This document shows positions 39,235 to 47,924 of a stretch of DNA of 64,000 nt, piece by piece. The first letter of the stretch is position 1. Every line of letters starts with the position of its first letter. A model generated the notes under the pieces. It did not search any database and was not told where the DNA came from. It saw only the letters and a list, made by a program, of their open reading frames with translations. The translations under genes were made by a program, and so were the position numbers. Source of the DNA: an uncultured Bacteroidota bacterium (GTDB taxonomy: Bacteria > Bacteroidota > Bacteroidia > B-17B0 > Aurantibacillaceae); the NCBI GenBank assembly GCA_903893815.1, contig CAITNS010000040.1:62001-126000 (forward strand), written 5' to 3'.

Positions 39235-39381
39235 AAATGAACATTTATTATTTAAATTTACATTAATCATTTGAGAAAGCGTTTATATATTTATTGATTA
39301 GGTATAAGTCTAAAAACTCAATTTTAAAATGTTAAAAACATAACAAAAACCTAATCATTTAATAATCAAAGCGATACAGAC

Positions 39382-39412
39382 TTGGAAAAACGCCTTTTTT
39401 TTTCTATCTTTG
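39382..39412 (+). promoter_or_regulatory. Promoter of the primary sigma factor gene
   Basis: TTG at 39382-39384, 20 nt, then TATCTTTG at 39405-39412, the same -7 octamer as the ribosomal promoter. It lies 26 nt before the ATG, so the leader is very short. Confidence 0.8.
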
Positions 39413-39438
39413 TTGGCTTATAAAACCAAATTAATACC

Positions 39439-40302
39439 ATGAGACAGCTAAAAATAACCAAATCGATTACTAATCGCGAGAGTGCATCTTTAGATAAATA
39501 CCTTCAAGAAATTGGTAGAGAAGAATTAATTACCGCAGAAGAGGAAGTTGTTTTAGCCAAGAAGATTAGAGATGGGGACCAAGACGCTTTAGAAAAATTA
39601 ACCCGTGCTAACTTACGTTTCGTTGTATCTGTAGCAAAACAATATCAAAATCAAGGTTTAAGTTTACCAGATTTAATTAATGAAGGAAACTTAGGTTTAA
39701 TTAAAGCAGCTCGTCGTTTTGATGAGACTCGTGGATTTAAATTTATCTCTTATGCTGTATGGTGGATTCGTCAATCAATTTTACAAGCATTAGCAGAACA
39801 ATCTCGTATCGTTCGTTTACCATTAAACCAAGTAGGTTCATTAAATAAAATCAATAAAGCTTATTCTAAATTAGAACAAGAATTTGAGCGTGAACCAACA
39901 GCAGATGAAATTGCAACCTTATTGGATTTACCAATTGATAAGGTTTCTGATACTATGAAAGTATCTGGTCGTCACGTAAGTATGGACGCGCCATTTGCTA
40001 ACGGTGAAGAAAGTTCTTTATTAGATGTATTAGTAAACCATGATTCATTGAAAGCAGATGCTGGTTTAATTATGGAATCTTTATCGAAAGAAATTGATAG
40101 AGCTTTATCGACATTAACTGAAAGAGAAAGAGACGTAGTTAAATTATTTTTCGGAATAGGTTTAAACCACGGTTTAACTTTAGAAGAAATTGGTGATAAA
40201 TTTGATTTAACTCGCGAACGTGTTCGTCAAATTAAAGAAAAAGCGATTCGCCGTTTACGTCATAGTTCAAGAAGTAAATTGTTACAACAATACTTAGGAT
40301 AA
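39439..40302 (+). CDS. rpoD: Primary sigma factor (RpoD/SigA, Bacteroidota short form)
   Basis: 287 residues. Region 1.2 is [20 protein letters not shown]. Regions 2.1-2.4 include [37 protein letters not shown] and [13 protein letters not shown]. Region 3 follows ([15 protein letters not shown]), and region 4.2 is [20 protein letters not shown]. Region 1.1 is missing, as in all primary sigma factors of the phylum. It should recognise the TTTG/TAnnTTTG promoters seen in this window, including its own. A strong terminator follows and runs into a convergent gene. Confidence 0.97.
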   Translation: MRQLKITKSITNRESASLDKYLQEIGREELITAEEEVVLAKKIRDGDQDALEKLTRANLRFVVSVAKQYQNQGLSLPDLINEGNLGLIKAARRFDETRGFKFISYAVWWIRQSILQALAEQSRIVRLPLNQVGSLNKINKAYSKLEQEFEREPTADEIATLLDLPIDKVSDTMKVSGRHVSMDAPFANGEESSLLDVLVNHDSLKADAGLIMESLSKEIDRALSTLTERERDVVKLFFGIGLNHGLTLEEIGDKFDLTRERVRQIKEKAIRRLRHSSRSKLLQQYLG

Positions 40303-40312
40303 TCTTTATTTA

Positions 40313-40768
40313 TTACTTTCCCCAATTAAAGCAAACATCAACTAGATGTTTGCTTTTTTTATGCAATGTCAGTTTTCCATAAAGGTTACGGTTAAATTTA
40401 GTCAGTTTTTTATGGAATGTGTGCTTGTGTATTTTTTTATTTGAAGAAGAACTTGTACTTGTTGAAGAAAAATTAAAAGATAGCTCTAAGCCTTTTCTAT
40501 TATTACTTACAGCGCTATTAGTTTGAATGTTTGAATTTATGTTTCGCTGTGATTGATTAATATTTGAAATATTATCATTTATAAAATTAAGCTGCTGATG
40601 CTCTATAGGATTGTTATCATTATTGTCATTATTCAAATAATAATCAGTTTGGATACTTTGAATAGGTAAATTAATATTATTTTGAACAAATAAATTTCCA
40701 GTTTGTTGTACTTGTGACAACGTACTTAAAAATGCTATTAGAAAAATAATAAGATATGTAACTTTCAT
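40313..40768 (-). CDS. Asn/Gln-rich secreted protein of unknown function
   Basis: 151 residues. A signal peptide (MKVTYLIIFLIAFLSTLSQ) precedes a low-complexity part rich in Asn and Gln (YYLNNDNNDNNPIEHQQLN), a Ser/Thr run (STSTSSSSN) and a Lys/His-rich basic tail. No domain is recognised. The last codons overlap the rpoD terminator hairpin on the opposite strand. The signal peptide favours a real gene, but the low-complexity content leaves doubt. Confidence 0.6.
   Translation of the reverse strand: MKVTYLIIFLIAFLSTLSQVQQTGNLFVQNNINLPIQSIQTDYYLNNDNNDNNPIEHQQLNFINDNISNINQSQRNINSNIQTNSAVSNNRKGLELSFNFSSTSTSSSSNKKIHKHTFHKKLTKFNRNLYGKLTLHKKSKHLVDVCFNWGK
40331..40360 (+). terminator. Terminator of the sigma factor gene
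   Basis: GCAAACATC at 40331-40339 and GATGTTTGC at 40345-40353 form a perfect 9-bp stem with a five-base loop and seven T after it. It lies inside the 3' end of the convergent gene at 40313-40768. Confidence 0.9.
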
Positions 40769-41020
40769 TGAATATATATTTATTCAAATATCAAAAGATA
40801 AACTTTAACCACCGATTTTGACTTGTTAACGAAACTTAAAAAGAAACTTCTTTAACTAATTTTAGGAGCTAATTCTTATAGAAATTCTGAAAAGGGCTAA
40901 TGAAATTTGGAAAATCATTGTAGAATTAAAGATTTAACGAATAATTGAGCAAATATATTATGAGTGGTTAAAAAACAAGATATAATTAACATACATTTAT
41001 AAAAACCTAAAATAACTAAC

Positions 41021-43999
41021 ATGAAATTTATTACTTATTCTTTATTAGGATTAATGTCCATTTCGCAGTTCACTACTTCTGCGCAAGGCCAATTATCTCA
41101 GCCATTAAAGGCTAGAAAGCAATTTATAATGCCATCTAATCTTACCATTAATGATTACACATCAAAGACCATTGTGTTTAAAGTTAAACCTCAATATAGA
41201 AGTTTGACAAGCAATACTAAAATTAATAATCTTCTATTGGATCAAGTATTAGCTTACGTTGGAGTAAATAAATTAAGTAAAAAATTCCCAAATCATGCGC
41301 CTCCTGAAAGAGCTAAAAACGAATTAGGTCAGGCTTACGCTGATTTATCTTTAGTATATGAATTAAAGTATACAAACAACATTGCACTAGAAGATGCTAT
41401 TAACCAAATTTTAGCTACTAATCTTGTTGAATTTGCTGAGCCTCATTACAATTATCAAATGCATAATGTTACACCTAACGATCCTTCTATTGGAAGTCAA
41501 AATGGATTCTTAACTCGTATTAGAGCTTATGCTGCTTGGGATTTAGCAATAGGTGGTTCTCAAGGTACAGCTTCAGTTGTTATTGGGATTGTTGATTCAG
41601 GTACAGATACAGATCATCCAGATTTAGTAACACAATTTGCAATTAATACAGCTGATCCAATTAACGGAGTAGATGACGACGGAGATAGTTATATTGATAA
41701 TAATAGAGGTTATGATTTAGCAGGTGCAGATTATAACAATGTAGTTGGAGATAATAACCCAAATATTATGGGTAATAATAACAATCATGGTTCTCATGTA
41801 TCCGGCTGTGCTTCTGCTGCAACTAACAATACAGTAGGCGTAGCAGGTATTGGTTGGAACTGTAAATTATTACCTATTAAATGCTCGGCTGATAACGATA
41901 CAAGAGGAGCTGGTGGAGTTGGATATGTTATTGCTGGATACGAAGGAATAACGTATGCTGCAGATCATGGCGCTAAAATCATTAATTGCTCTTGGGGTGG
42001 TCCCGGCGGAGGCTCATTTGGACAATTAATTGTTGATTATGCTACTACCAACAAAAACTGTTTAGTTGTTGCTTCAGCTGGTAATTCAGGTATCGACGAA
42101 CAAAATTTCCCTGCATCATATAATTATGTATTATCTGTTGCAGCTACAAAATCTACTAGTGATACAAGAGCAAGTTTTACAACCTATCATTATGATGTAG
42201 ATATTAGTACACCAGGTGAAAATATTTATACCACATTATATAATAATTCATATGGTAACATGAGTGGAACTTCTATGTCTTCTCCTATTACTGCAGGTGG
42301 AGCTGGTTTAGTTCAATCAAAATACAATTACACAAATGCTTTACAAATTGGACAACGTTTAAAACAAACCTCTGACAATCATTATGCACCAGGAGCAAAT
42401 ATTTCAGGAGTTGGTAATACACAAGTTCAAGTTCAAAATAAGCTTGGAAAAGGTCGTATGAATTTGCAACGCGCTTTAAATGATCCAGCTTCACCATCAG
42501 TAGTTTTTGATAACGAAATAATTACAGACCGAAATGATAATGCTATTATTGTTGGTGATAGTTTATTTATTACTGGAGATTTCATTAATTACCTTGCTCC
42601 TACAAGTAATTTAAATGCTACCATAACTGCAGTTTACAATGCCACTTGTGTTACCACAATTGATAATAGTACTAACCTTGGAGTAATTAATACGTTAGCT
42701 TTAACTAACAATAATGCAGATCCTTTTAAGTTTAAAATAAATGCAGGAACAGGAAATAACAGTTTAATTACCTTTAAAGTAACTGTATATGATGGAACTT
42801 ATGTAGACAACTACTTTTTTGATGTAACCGTTAATGTTGATTACATTAATATCGCCATTAATGATGTAGCTACCACAATAACTAGTAAAGGGAAAATTGG
42901 TTACAATGCTGATGGACAATTACAAGGCTTAGGTTTTAAGTATTTAGGCACAAATTTATTATATGAAGCATCTGTTATGTTTGGATCTTCAAGTACGAAA
43001 GTTTCTGACTCCTTTAGAGGAGCAACAGCTGGAACAGCTGATGCTGATTTTCAATCAGTAGTAAAAGCAAATAAAACAGTACCGGGTGTGTTTTCTGAAT
43101 TTGATGTACACGGACGATTTAATGATGCAGTTGCTACCCCAGTGCAAAATTTATTAGTATCACATAGTGCTTATGCTTGGACAACACCTGGTAATAGAAA
43201 ATATGTAATTGTAGAGTATGTAATGAAAAATAGCGGTACAACTCCTATTAATACTTTATATGCAGGTATTGCAGCCGATTGGGATATTGATGCAGCTACT
43301 GCTTCTCAAAATAAATCAAATTATGATGCCGCTACCAAAATGGGATATATTTATTCAACAGCAACTGGCGGTAAATTTGCAGGTATTAAATTATTAACAA
43401 ATACAGCTGCTCCAATATGCTACAATATTGATAATATTGCTGGCGGCGGCGGCGGTGTTGATATCAATGATGCCACTGACTATTTTGGAACAGGAAACAA
43501 ATACACAACATTATCTACAAATAGGTATATAGCAGGTGCTGCTGATGCTGATGGAGAAGATATTGTTGGAGTTATGAGTTCAGGTCCTTTTACAATTGCT
43601 GCAGGCGATAGCGCTAAAGTTGCCTTTGCATTAATTGCAGGAGATGATTTAACTGACATTAAAAATAGTGCCGATAGTGCTCAAGTTCATTATGATGGAC
43701 CTCCATCAATTGTTACAGGAATTAAGAACAATGGAAATAATGAGCTAAACGCTGTTGTATTCCCAAATCCAACTAACAGTGATTTAAATTTTATGATTAA
43801 TACTGCAAAATCTGAAAATGTAGATATTCTTTTAGTAAATACTTTAGGCCAAACGATGAAACATCTTATTAAAACCAACATGAACTCTGGATTTAACCAA
43901 ATCACAACAGATGTGAGTCAGCTGCCAGCAGGTACTTACTTTTATCAAATTAAAACCGACAATGCTTCTTTAAAAGGAAAAGTGATTATAACAAAATAA
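41021..43999 (+). CDS. Secreted subtilisin-like serine protease (S8) with T9SS type-A sorting domain
   Basis: 992 residues. A signal peptide (LLGLMSISQFTTSAQG) is followed by a propeptide (about 25-160). The S8 domain has Asp in IGIVDSGTDTDHPDL (near 192), His in NHGSHVSGC (near 256) and Ser in SGTSMSSPITAG (near 418). A long beta-rich C-terminal region follows and ends in a type-A sorting domain (VVFPNPTNSDLNFMI, then LKGKVIITK). It is an extracellular protease exported by Sec and T9SS, probably for feeding on protein or for processing surface proteins. Both neighbours are convergent or divergent, so it is a single-gene transcript. Confidence 0.93.
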   Translation: MKFITYSLLGLMSISQFTTSAQGQLSQPLKARKQFIMPSNLTINDYTSKTIVFKVKPQYRSLTSNTKINNLLLDQVLAYVGVNKLSKKFPNHAPPERAKNELGQAYADLSLVYELKYTNNIALEDAINQILATNLVEFAEPHYNYQMHNVTPNDPSIGSQNGFLTRIRAYAAWDLAIGGSQGTASVVIGIVDSGTDTDHPDLVTQFAINTADPINGVDDDGDSYIDNNRGYDLAGADYNNVVGDNNPNIMGNNNNHGSHVSGCASAATNNTVGVAGIGWNCKLLPIKCSADNDTRGAGGVGYVIAGYEGITYAADHGAKIINCSWGGPGGGSFGQLIVDYATTNKNCLVVASAGNSGIDEQNFPASYNYVLSVAATKSTSDTRASFTTYHYDVDISTPGENIYTTLYNNSYGNMSGTSMSSPITAGGAGLVQSKYNYTNALQIGQRLKQTSDNHYAPGANISGVGNTQVQVQNKLGKGRMNLQRALNDPASPSVVFDNEIITDRNDNAIIVGDSLFITGDFINYLAPTSNLNATITAVYNATCVTTIDNSTNLGVINTLALTNNNADPFKFKINAGTGNNSLITFKVTVYDGTYVDNYFFDVTVNVDYINIAINDVATTITSKGKIGYNADGQLQGLGFKYLGTNLLYEASVMFGSSSTKVSDSFRGATAGTADADFQSVVKANKTVPGVFSEFDVHGRFNDAVATPVQNLLVSHSAYAWTTPGNRKYVIVEYVMKNSGTTPINTLYAGIAADWDIDAATASQNKSNYDAATKMGYIYSTATGGKFAGIKLLTNTAAPICYNIDNIAGGGGGVDINDATDYFGTGNKYTTLSTNRYIAGAADADGEDIVGVMSSGPFTIAAGDSAKVAFALIAGDDLTDIKNSADSAQVHYDGPPSIVTGIKNNGNNELNAVVFPNPTNSDLNFMINTAKSENVDILLVNTLGQTMKHLIKTNMNSGFNQITTDVSQLPAGTYFYQIKTDNASLKGKVIITK

Positions 44000-44015
44000 T
44001 AGTTACTCTAAGAAT

Positions 44016-44051
44016 AAAAAAAAGCGTTCACAAGTTTGTGAACGTTTTTTT
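44016..44051. terminator. Bidirectional terminator between the subtilase and phosphodiesterase genes
   Basis: CGTTCAC at 44025-44031 and GTGAACG at 44038-44044 pair, extended by A and T runs on both sides. It lies between convergent genes and abuts the stop codon of the minus-strand gene. Confidence 0.88.
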
Positions 44052-44052
44052 A

Positions 44053-44553
44053 TTAGGCTTTTTTTCCCAATTCAATAACAGCTAAATCTTTAATTTCGTC
44101 TCTATCAATTACAAAACGTAATACTGTTTTAATTTGATGAAAACCATGAACTCCGCATGCACCAGGATTCATATGCAAAACATCAAATTGCTGCTGATAC
44201 ATCACTTTTAAAATGTGTGAATGACCACATATAAACAACTTAGGTTTTTCTGCAACTATGATATCTTTTACTTCTTTTAAATAATTAGTTGACGAGCCGC
44301 AAATATGAGTGATAAAAACCTTTACTTCTTCGCAACTGAAAATTAAATTTTTAGGAAACTCTTTTCTTGCATCAGCATCGTCAATATTACCGTAAACAGC
44401 CTTGAGAGGTTTTATTTTTTTGATAACATCTGTAACTGAATTTAAATTACCAATATCGCCTGCATGCCATACTTCATCAGTAGCCTCAATATGCTTTAAC
44501 AAAGCATTGTCTAAATGACTGTGGGTATCCGATATTAATAAAATGTTTTTCAA
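44053..44553 (-). CDS. YfcE-family metallophosphoesterase
   Basis: 166 residues, a small cytoplasmic phosphodiesterase of the MJ0936/YfcE type. Metal-binding motifs are in order: LLISDTHSHLD (6-16), VWHAGDIGN (near 30), AVYGNIDD (near 53), THICG (near 82) and ICGHSHILK (near 109). The physiological substrate of this family is unknown. It is downstream of the amidase gene in the same direction but a terminator separates them. Confidence 0.92.
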   Translation of the reverse strand: MKNILLISDTHSHLDNALLKHIEATDEVWHAGDIGNLNSVTDVIKKIKPLKAVYGNIDDADARKEFPKNLIFSCEEVKVFITHICGSSTNYLKEVKDIIVAEKPKLFICGHSHILKVMYQQQFDVLHMNPGACGVHGFHQIKTVLRFVIDRDEIKDLAVIELGKKA

Positions 44554-44591
44554 GAAATAAAATTTAAGTAATAATACTAGTTTTATCCAAA

Positions 44592-44627
44592 ATAAAAAAG
44601 CGCTGAATAAATAGATTCAACGCTTTG
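44592..44627 (-). terminator. Terminator after the amidase gene
   Basis: Read on the minus strand, AAAGCG-TTGAAT pairs with ATTCA-GCGCTTT with one mismatch and a T run follows. It lies in the 91-nt spacer before the phosphodiesterase gene. Confidence 0.8.
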
Positions 44628-44644
44628 TTAAATTAAATTTCAAT

Positions 44645-47600
44645 TTACTGCTTAACCAACTTCTTACAAAGCTCTTGATTATTGTATCTAATCTTAACCC
44701 AATACATGCCATTACTTAAGTTTAAAGAATTTGCATCAATGGTTTTTGAATAAGTTCCTGCACTTTCTTTTGATTGGTAAGTTATAATTTCTCTACCCGA
44801 AGCATCAATTAATGTCATATTAATTTCGCTATCGTTTTGTAAATCTAACGACACCACAAATGAGTTATTGAAAGGATTTGGATAAATGTTCACCAAATTA
44901 CTTTCTGTTAATTCTTTTACTCCAGTTGGAATTGTAACCGTTTGTCCGTTAGTACTAATTACATTACTGTATAAACCAGCACCATTTTCTGACTTCACAT
45001 TAAAGTAATAAGTAGTACCGGTAGTTAATACCAAATTTTTTGCAGTCACTGCTGTATCTGCCCAATTGCTTGTCCATGTTAATGTATTAACCGCACCAGG
45101 ACTTGTACCAATAGAATACCAATATTCTGCAATAGCTGAATTTGGATCGTTAGATGATGACCAATTTGCTGATAAAGAATCGCTCGTTACAACGACATTA
45201 ATATCTGATGTTTTCCCATCATTAATTGTGGTCACATTTGAAGGATTCGTCCAATCAATATTTAAATCATGATAATCAATGGATGATAAATTTCCTGCTA
45301 CATCATTCACAATCGATTTTACTTTTGCTGCAAAGGTTGTAGGATTTGGATTTTGATAACGAATATCATTTGCATTACTAGCACCAACCGAAACTGAAAC
45401 AGAAGCTGTTGGACGAGAACGATAAATTTTTATTTCATCTAAACTCCATTTACAATTTCCACTTCTAAACGATACGTGTGTTCCACTTGCTAGTGGCGAA
45501 GGATCTGTACAAGTTGCTATTAATGAATTATCTTTAAACACATCCATCTTTCCTGAAATACGATCATAAATGACTTTAAAATCGTACCACTGGCCCGCTA
45601 CTAAATTAACAGCAGCTGTGTAAGTTGGAGTGCCAAATGTATTTACTCCTCCTGAATAAGATGTTTTATATAATTGTACCGATTGGTTATCTAATCTAAA
45701 CCAAACAAAATAACTATTTCCTCTATTCACACTATCAGGCGCGTCTGCAAAAAAGTGTAACCCTGCTCTACGATTAGTTCCGGTCCCTTCAATTTTTCCC
45801 TTAAAATTATATAAATAACGATTAGATAAGGTTTGTGTTAAAGCGGCGTAAATATTTGTGTTTGCCGCTGCTGTGCTTAATTCATCTGTTTGCTGTAAGG
45901 CATTATTATTAATTCCCCAAGTCCCTACTTTTTGTGTCCATTCGGGATGAATAGCGACATCAAAATTATCAGATAAAAAACCGTGCGTATAATTTCCTCG
46001 CCACTCTGTTCCGTTATAATCTATTACTTGATAGTAACTTTTTTCTAAACCAGAGCCTCCAACATTATCAGCATCATTAAACGTTGCTGTAAAATTAGCA
46101 GTTTTCCATGCTCCCACCGAATTAATGGTTGTTGTTGGCAGGGTAACATCTGCTGTGGTTGTTGGTGTTCCTACTCCATTGGTTGTATAAGTTGCTACCC
46201 AACCTGATGCAGCAGTAGCGCAATCAGAACGAAACTCCACTAATAAATTAGCCCCTGTTGAATTGATATTTCCGGGCGATACAGTACTTGTGTATTTTCC
46301 AATTAATGGAGCGTTTACATTATTACCATCGTAAATAAATAAATAATCGTAAGCATTCTCTAAACTAAAAGATGTAAAGTTCATACTTACTGAAGTTGCA
46401 CCGCTAGAAGGTTGAAACAACCATAATTTACGTTCGTCGTTTGCATAATTTGCTGCAGCTAAACCAGAATCATAAAAAGTACCGCTTGTTGCTGTTACAG
46501 TAGTTACAACTGGTGTATTATTAATGAGTTTATAAAACTTTTCCCAATTCCATAACGGACCAGGATCGCTGTGTGTTTGACTAGCAAACATTTGATGTCC
46601 TTTTATTTTTACACAATTTCCTTGCTCGCATTGTGCAGTAGTTCCACTACAACCCGGACCAAAATAACAACGTAAAGGATTAATAGAATTACTTGAACAC
46701 ATATCTCTAGTTAAATCGGCACTCGATTGATACATGGCATTGGTAAACCAAGAGGCATTATTAATATAACCTTCGTGCTCTGTACCTAATGTGTAAGGAT
46801 TTGCAGAAGCGGCATGCCAAGCTTTATCACTTTCATAAACCATTTGTGTACACTGTCCATCAGAGCTACGAACTACATAATGAGAAGACGCTGATGCACT
46901 ACAGTTTTTAAACCACGAGATACAACCAGCATAAGAGCCTTGAACAAAGTGTATAGCAACCGCTGTAATGGCAGTACCACTTCTTGAACTATAATTACAA
47001 GTCGTTGGATTCCAAATTCCGGCAGGATAATCTGGTGAAGAAAGAACACTATTAACACCTGATGTTTTGTAAGCAGCGCCGTTAGTGTTAGTAATGCCTG
47101 TTGTGCCAATAATTGTTTTTGAAGAACTTAAAACTTCACAGTTAACTCCAAACACAACTTGCATATTTATTAAGTAATCCGGGAAACCATAAAAATCTTG
47201 GAACTCTCCATTTGATAAAAACCAATACAATTGATATAAATGCGAATTCATCGCATAATCATTTTGTAAATCATTATTTAATGGCAATTCACTTAAAGCC
47301 ACAAAAATGGGTTGATAGATCTTTAAATCATTCCCTAAAATGGATAATTGATTTTGCAAAACCGAAAATGCTTTAGCATAAGCCAAAATGTGTTTTTCGG
47401 GATTCGTTTTAATATCCTCAACCGAATAGCCTGATAATTGAGAAACATATACCAAATTATTTCTAAAGTAATTCTGACCGTTTTCAATTAATCCCATCAC
47501 ACCATGTGTTGCTGGGTAACCAATACAACTCGATTCTTCGTTGGCTAAATGCGCAAAACGACTTTGTGAAAACGCCACCGATTCTAAAACACCTTTTGGA

Positions 47601-47731
47601 ATTGAAGGATTTAAACTATAAGCCTTTTTGAAAAAAGCGTCATAAGGATTAATAATTAAGTGCTCTCCTACTGAGTTTGAGAATGCTTGTAAAGAAAAGA
47701 TGGAAGCGATAATAAGTAATAATTTCTTCAT
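44645..47731 (-). CDS. Secreted N-acetylmuramoyl-L-alanine amidase with CUB, lectin-like and FN3 domains, T9SS type A
   Basis: 1028 residues. A signal peptide (LLLIIASIFSLQAFS) is followed by a helical region with a putative lysozyme-like look (GVLESVAFSQSRFAHL). The amidase_2 domain (about 240-390) has AIHFVQGSYAGCISWFKN, HYVVRSSDGQ, WHAASANPYTLGTEHEGYI and KGHQMFASQTHSDPGP, with the expected zinc ligands. A CUB-like domain (about 405-520, with YDYLFIYDGNN) comes next, then a concanavalin-like domain (about 590-770), an FN3 domain and a type-A sorting domain (VNIYPNPFNNSFVVSL). It should cut the stem peptide from peptidoglycan outside the cell, perhaps of other bacteria or debris. A cell-wall recycling gene (anmK) lies 12 kb away. 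Confidence 0.9.
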   Translation of the reverse strand: MKKLLLIIASIFSLQAFSNSVGEHLIINPYDAFFKKAYSLNPSIPKGVLESVAFSQSRFAHLANEESSCIGYPATHGVMGLIENGQNYFRNNLVYVSQLSGYSVEDIKTNPEKHILAYAKAFSVLQNQLSILGNDLKIYQPIFVALSELPLNNDLQNDYAMNSHLYQLYWFLSNGEFQDFYGFPDYLINMQVVFGVNCEVLSSSKTIIGTTGITNTNGAAYKTSGVNSVLSSPDYPAGIWNPTTCNYSSRSGTAITAVAIHFVQGSYAGCISWFKNCSASASSHYVVRSSDGQCTQMVYESDKAWHAASANPYTLGTEHEGYINNASWFTNAMYQSSADLTRDMCSSNSINPLRCYFGPGCSGTTAQCEQGNCVKIKGHQMFASQTHSDPGPLWNWEKFYKLINNTPVVTTVTATSGTFYDSGLAAANYANDERKLWLFQPSSGATSVSMNFTSFSLENAYDYLFIYDGNNVNAPLIGKYTSTVSPGNINSTGANLLVEFRSDCATAASGWVATYTTNGVGTPTTTADVTLPTTTINSVGAWKTANFTATFNDADNVGGSGLEKSYYQVIDYNGTEWRGNYTHGFLSDNFDVAIHPEWTQKVGTWGINNNALQQTDELSTAAANTNIYAALTQTLSNRYLYNFKGKIEGTGTNRRAGLHFFADAPDSVNRGNSYFVWFRLDNQSVQLYKTSYSGGVNTFGTPTYTAAVNLVAGQWYDFKVIYDRISGKMDVFKDNSLIATCTDPSPLASGTHVSFRSGNCKWSLDEIKIYRSRPTASVSVSVGASNANDIRYQNPNPTTFAAKVKSIVNDVAGNLSSIDYHDLNIDWTNPSNVTTINDGKTSDINVVVTSDSLSANWSSSNDPNSAIAEYWYSIGTSPGAVNTLTWTSNWADTAVTAKNLVLTTGTTYYFNVKSENGAGLYSNVISTNGQTVTIPTGVKELTESNLVNIYPNPFNNSFVVSLDLQNDSEINMTLIDASGREIITYQSKESAGTYSKTIDANSLNLSNGMYWVKIRYNNQELCKKLVKQ

Positions 47732-47824
47732 GTATAGATTTTAGTTCCCATAAATCTATACAAAATCAAATAGACTAAAAAGTTAATTTTTTTCTAAACA
47801 GTTTTAGTGCGGAAAAAATAAAAA

Positions 47825-47920
47825 AAATTGAACGCTGATAACGCTGACTTTTTTAAGATTTTAAAAGATTTATTCTAATCATTTTCAACATAACCATCTG
47901 TGTCATCTGCGTTCCATTAA
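47825..47920. repeat. Dispersed intergenic repeat, AACGCTGATAACGCTGA type
   Basis: The spacer upstream of the amidase and downstream of the ABC transporter holds AACGCTGATAACGCTGACTT at its left and ATCTGTGTCATCTGCGTTCC at its right, with AT-rich sequence between. Similar words occur near 60566-60650. I have seen such sequences in intergenic regions of Bacteroidota genomes. No function is known to me. Confidence 0.45.
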
Positions 47921-47924
47921 GTTA

